A DNA stretch of 7,689 nucleotides. Source: an uncultured Alcaligenaceae bacterium (GTDB lineage: Bacteria > Pseudomonadota > Gammaproteobacteria > Burkholderiales > Burkholderiaceae_B). The stretch is from NCBI GenBank assembly GCA_937897265.1, contig CALCPT010000176.1, positions 1 to 7,689 of the forward strand, read 5' to 3'. A program made the position numbers and the translations under genes. This document shows positions 5,199 through 7,689 of this stretch, piece after piece. Within the stretch, counting starts at the first letter, position 1; every line of letters starts with the position of its first letter. Below the pieces are notes generated by a model. It searched no databases. It had not been told where the DNA came from and saw only the letters and a program-made list of their open reading frames with translations.

Positions 5199-6214
5199 TA
5201 GAAGGTGTACCCGACTTTGGTTTGTACCTGATCGAGTTGATCCAGTACGCGTAACAAGGGTTTGAACGCGAGGTAGCGCGCGGCAACCTGGCGCACATAC
5301 TGGTTCACACGCGGCATGTGCGCCAAATAGGCGGCTTTTCCGTCACGGTGATTGAGTCGGGCGAAAACGCCTAAGATTCGCAGATTACGCTGCAGCCCCA
5401 TCCATTCATAATCTTGATGAAAATCCGCAAAATCAGTGGGTACTGGCAAGCCTTGTTTGCGAGCGAGCTCCCAGTAGCGGATTGCCCAGTCGATTTGTTG
5501 TGGCTCCTCCCAGGTGGTGCGAGCGTCAACGACCAACGAGGCAAGGTCGTACGTGATTGGCCCGGCAACCGCATCCTGAAAATCAAGGACTCCGGGATTG
5601 ACGCCATGCTTACCGCCTTCACTGAGCATCAAGTTAGGCGAGTGAAAATCGCGATGAACAAGGACAATCGGTTGCGCCGCGTTGCGGGCCACTAATATGT
5701 CAAAGACCTGATCCAATTGTTCGAGCACTGCTGGTTCAAGCTGGGTCTTGCAATGAACGGCAACATACCACTCGACAAACAGTCCGAGTTCATCTTTCAG
5801 GCGTTTGGCGTCATAAGGTGGCAGCCCAGCGTGATTGGCAGTTTGAAGCTGGACCAAAGCCGCCAAGGCGTCGCGATACAGGGGTTGCAATTCGGCGTCT
5901 GTGAGGCCTTGCTGGATTTTCGCGTAATAGGTGGTTGGGCCCAAATCCGACAGGAGTAAAAATCCCTGCTCGAGATCCTGCGCCCGAATCTCGGGGACGT
6001 TGAGCTTGACGTCGGCTAAACGGCCCGCGATATCGACAAAGGGGCGGCAGTTTTCTTGCGGAGGAGGGGCATCCATGACGACTAAGGTGCCTAAACGCGC
6101 CTGAATTCTGAAATAACGTCTGAAACTTGCATCACTCGAGGCGGGGGCGAGAGTGTCTATTTGTAGACCAAAATTCGGGTCAAGGCTCGCTAACCAATTG
6201 AGCAATAAAGACAT
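5198..6214 (-). CDS. amgK: Anomeric MurNAc/GlcNAc kinase AmgK
   Basis: A 338-residue APH-fold kinase from the ATG at 6214. It phosphorylates C1 of MurNAc and GlcNAc with ATP, feeding MurU and bypassing the fosfomycin-sensitive de novo route. The N-terminal PASSDASFRRYF (24-35) and MDAPPPQENCRPF (47-59) strongly resemble P. putida AmgK. The catalytic loop VHRDFHSPN (186-194) gives H187, D189 and N194, and LDFQDA (210-215) gives metal-binding D211. Upstream starts exist at ATG 6247 (11 more residues) and TTG 6310 (32 more). I choose 6214 because the homologous region then begins about 24 residues in, as in known members; 6247 remains possible and neither has a strong ribosome binding site. It is first in the amgK-murU-DUF6776 operon and diverges from lptD. 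Despite the APH fold, it is not an aminoglycoside resistance gene. Confidence 0.92.
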   Translation of the reverse strand: MSLLLNWLASLDPNFGLQIDTLAPASSDASFRRYFRIQARLGTLVVMDAPPPQENCRPFVDIAGRLADVKLNVPEIRAQDLEQGFLLLSDLGPTTYYAKIQQGLTDAELQPLYRDALAALVQLQTANHAGLPPYDAKRLKDELGLFVEWYVAVHCKTQLEPAVLEQLDQVFDILVARNAAQPIVLVHRDFHSPNLMLSEGGKHGVNPGVLDFQDAVAGPITYDLASLVVDARTTWEEPQQIDWAIRYWELARKQGLPVPTDFADFHQDYEWMGLQRNLRILGVFARLNHRDGKAAYLAHMPRVNQYVRQVAARYLAFKPLLRVLDQLDQVQTKVGYTF

Positions 6215-6326
6215 TCTTGGATCTGAAGGTAGTGTCGGCAGGGTCATGAATGAGTCGTTGATGAAAAGATGGTGGAGATTGACCGTAAACCTTGGGCAAA
6301 ACTGAGGCAAATACGTTCCTCTTCTC

Positions 6327-6333
6327 TATAATA
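6327..6333. promoter_or_regulatory. Consensus -10 for lptD, symmetric enough to serve the amgK strand too
   Basis: The plus strand reads a perfect TATAAT at 6327-6332. The minus strand reads TATTAT (5 of 6) at 6333-6328, shifted by one base. No strong -35 is visible at 16-18 bases on either strand. Plus-strand transcription would start near 6339, leaving a leader of about 75 bases before lptD. Minus-strand transcription would start near 6321, about 105 bases before amgK. The remainder of the 6215-6416 gap shows no further gene beyond a 6-codon frame at 6385-6405. Confidence 0.5.
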
Positions 6334-6416
6334 CTGGCTGTCGGTGCCTTTGGCTTAAAAAAGGCGCTCGGGCACGCTTGCCTCATGCTGTTGCGATCCA
6401 GGTGATTTTTCCGAAC

Positions 6417-7689
6417 GTGCGTATTCTTGGTTGGCTTTTGTTTCTGTCGTGTTTGAGTGTCGCCACAGCGCAGACGCCGGGCACGTCTTCGCCAAATACC
6501 CGCGGGGTGCCAAACGCCGATGGCGTGTTAGTACCTGGTTTGCGCGTGTCGCCTCGCCTTGAGCGCAGCACGCCGTCCGAAAAAACCATGCCGATGTTTA
6601 TTGAGGCAGCCCAAATGCAGGGCGACGGCAAAAACAACATGAATATGCAAGGTCAGGCGGCGGTTCGGCGCCAAGACGCTGTGTTGAAAGCCAGCATTAT
6701 TGATTACAACAAGGGTACGGGCGTGATGGACGCCCAAATCAATGCGCGCCTGATTCGTGATGGCAACGTGATCGGCGGCACAGGTATTTTGTACAAGTCA
6801 GACGACGGCACCGCCACCGTTGATCAGCCCAATTTTTGGATTGAAAATGGCGGCGCCGGCGTTGGCTCGTGGGCTGATGTCTACAACAAAAATCAGATGA
6901 GTCTGACGGATGTCACCTACAGTGGCTGTCCATGCCCCAATCCCTCTTGGTACATTGAAACCGAAAAGCTTGACCTCGACTTTGCGGCCAACGAAGGTGT
7001 GGCCAAAAATGGCGTCTTGTACTTTAAAGATGTTCCAATACTTGCCTCGCCGTATTTGACCTTTCCGCTTAAGAAAGAGCGTAAATCTGGCTTTCTCATT
7101 CCGACCTTTGGCACGACCAGCAACACTGGGGTTGATTTCACGCAGCCCTATTACCTCAATATTGCGCCCAATATGGACATGACTGCGCAAGTGCGCGCGA
7201 TGTCAAAACGTGGCTTGCAATACGGCGATGAGTTTCGCTACATGGGTGAAAAGTACGCAGGTCTGATGGCGGGTACCTATCTGAACCGTGATCTGCAAAC
7301 GGGCACGGATCGCTGGCTGTACACCGCCAATCACATGCAGAGTTTAGGCGGCGGGTTCTTTACCGGCTATAACGTCAGCGGCGTCTCTGACGACAATTAT
7401 TTCAATGATTTTGCAACGATGGCGGTCAATCAGTCGACCACCACTTATTTGCCACGTCAGGCTGGTGGTGGCTGGGCCAATGAGTTTTGGCAAACCAGTG
7501 CGCAGGTACAAACTTACCAAACCTTGCGCCCTAGGGGTACGGCCGTCGCACCGATTTATAACAAGGTGCCCGAGCTCACCATGAATGGGGCGCGTTTTGA
7601 CTTGGGTGGTTTTGATATTCAGTCTCAAAACACGGTGACTCGTTTTGAGATGCCTCTTGATCAGCGGTTTCCGTATGGCCCTGGTGGCA
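6417..7689 (+). CDS. lptD: LPS-assembly protein LptD (OstA/Imp), N-terminal 424 codons, runs off the right edge
   Basis: LptD is the outer-membrane beta-barrel that, with the LptE plug, inserts LPS into the outer leaflet. From GTG 6417 the protein opens with a signal peptide (MRILGWLLFLSCLSVATA, cleavage after residue 18). An OstA/LptA-like beta-jellyroll follows (about 60-170), then the conserved run from YSGCPCPNPSWYI (168-180) through FPLKKERKSGFL (217-228) into the barrel near PYYLNIAPNMD (245-255). The full family length is about 750-850 residues, so roughly half is present. No in-frame ATG precedes residue 57 or so. Candidate starts are TTG 6378, GTG 6402 and GTG 6417; I prefer 6417 because AGGTGAT (6400-6406) could act as its ribosome binding site and it gives the most typical signal peptide, but this is not settled. 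Cysteines C171 and C173 are present, while the mature N-terminus lacks one. In relatives surA and pdxA often follow. Confidence 0.93.
   Translation, partial: MRILGWLLFLSCLSVATAQTPGTSSPNTRGVPNADGVLVPGLRVSPRLERSTPSEKTMPMFIEAAQMQGDGKNNMNMQGQAAVRRQDAVLKASIIDYNKGTGVMDAQINARLIRDGNVIGGTGILYKSDDGTATVDQPNFWIENGGAGVGSWADVYNKNQMSLTDVTYSGCPCPNPSWYIETEKLDLDFAANEGVAKNGVLYFKDVPILASPYLTFPLKKERKSGFLIPTFGTTSNTGVDFTQPYYLNIAPNMDMTAQVRAMSKRGLQYGDEFRYMGEKYAGLMAGTYLNRDLQTGTDRWLYTANHMQSLGGGFFTGYNVSGVSDDNYFNDFATMAVNQSTTTYLPRQAGGGWANEFWQTSAQVQTYQTLRPRGTAVAPIYNKVPELTMNGARFDLGGFDIQSQNTVTRFEMPLDQRFPYGPGG

Noticed and set aside
5198..6214. Aminoglycoside phosphotransferase resistance gene
   Set aside because: The APH fold is shared, but the PASSDASFRRYF and PPPQENCRPF motifs and the coupling to murU identify AmgK.
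6450..6452. Cysteine within the LptD signal peptide as a lipoprotein attachment site
   Set aside because: The residues before it are F-L-S, lacking a good -3 residue of a lipobox. LptD is an integral barrel, and a normal A-T-A cleavage site follows.
6798..7190. Minus-strand frame of 130 codons inside lptD
   Set aside because: It is antisense to a strongly conserved part of LptD, with no independent start signal or recognisable domain.
1..7689. Mobile element, prophage, CRISPR array or RNA gene
   Set aside because: No transposase, integrase, long terminal repeats, spaced direct repeats, or tRNA/rRNA-like sequence was seen on either strand.

Overview
The window looks like a chromosomal segment of a Gram-negative proteobacterium, most likely a betaproteobacterium (Burkholderiales-like). 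The reasons are an outer-membrane LptD gene diverging from an AmgK/MurU peptidoglycan-recycling pair, an arrangement known from pseudomonads and betaproteobacteria, and a DUF6776-like membrane protein. Base composition by eye is moderately GC-rich and even. I see no insertion sequence, phage gene, tRNA, rRNA or CRISPR array; this is housekeeping envelope DNA.

Layout. Positions 1-2646 (minus strand) carry a tightly overlapped membrane operon. A GT39/PMT-type polyprenol-dependent glycosyltransferase comes first and is followed by a flippase-like (TIGR00374/UPF0104) integral membrane protein. A third gene may begin at the left edge. Positions 2647-2917 are a divergent intergenic region with candidate promoters for both directions and several dyads. 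Positions 2918-3673 (plus) hold a stand-alone classical short-chain dehydrogenase/reductase. A short convergent gap (3674-3737) carries a perfect 16-bp palindrome. Positions 3738-6214 (minus) are an amgK-murU-DUF6776 operon. Positions 6215-6416 are a divergent control region with a perfect TATAAT. From 6417 to the right edge runs the N-terminal half of lptD (plus).

How the genes work together. AmgK phosphorylates the anomeric position of recycled MurNAc (and GlcNAc), and MurU turns MurNAc-1-P into UDP-MurNAc. This bypasses de novo UDP-MurNAc synthesis, the step blocked by fosfomycin. LptD inserts LPS into the outer membrane. The GT39 and flippase-like pair plausibly modifies an envelope lipid or glycan, but its substrate cannot be read from the sequence. 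The window is therefore dominated by envelope biogenesis.

The most noticeable oddities are: non-ATG starts in four of the seven well-supported genes (three TTG, one GTG); a roughly 27-residue insertion in the flippase-like protein; a Cys-X-Cys in LptD without the N-terminal cysteine of the E. coli protein; a DUF6776 gene sharing the recycling operon; and a -10 element that reads well on both strands between amgK and lptD. I found no convincing evidence of a wholly new biological system.
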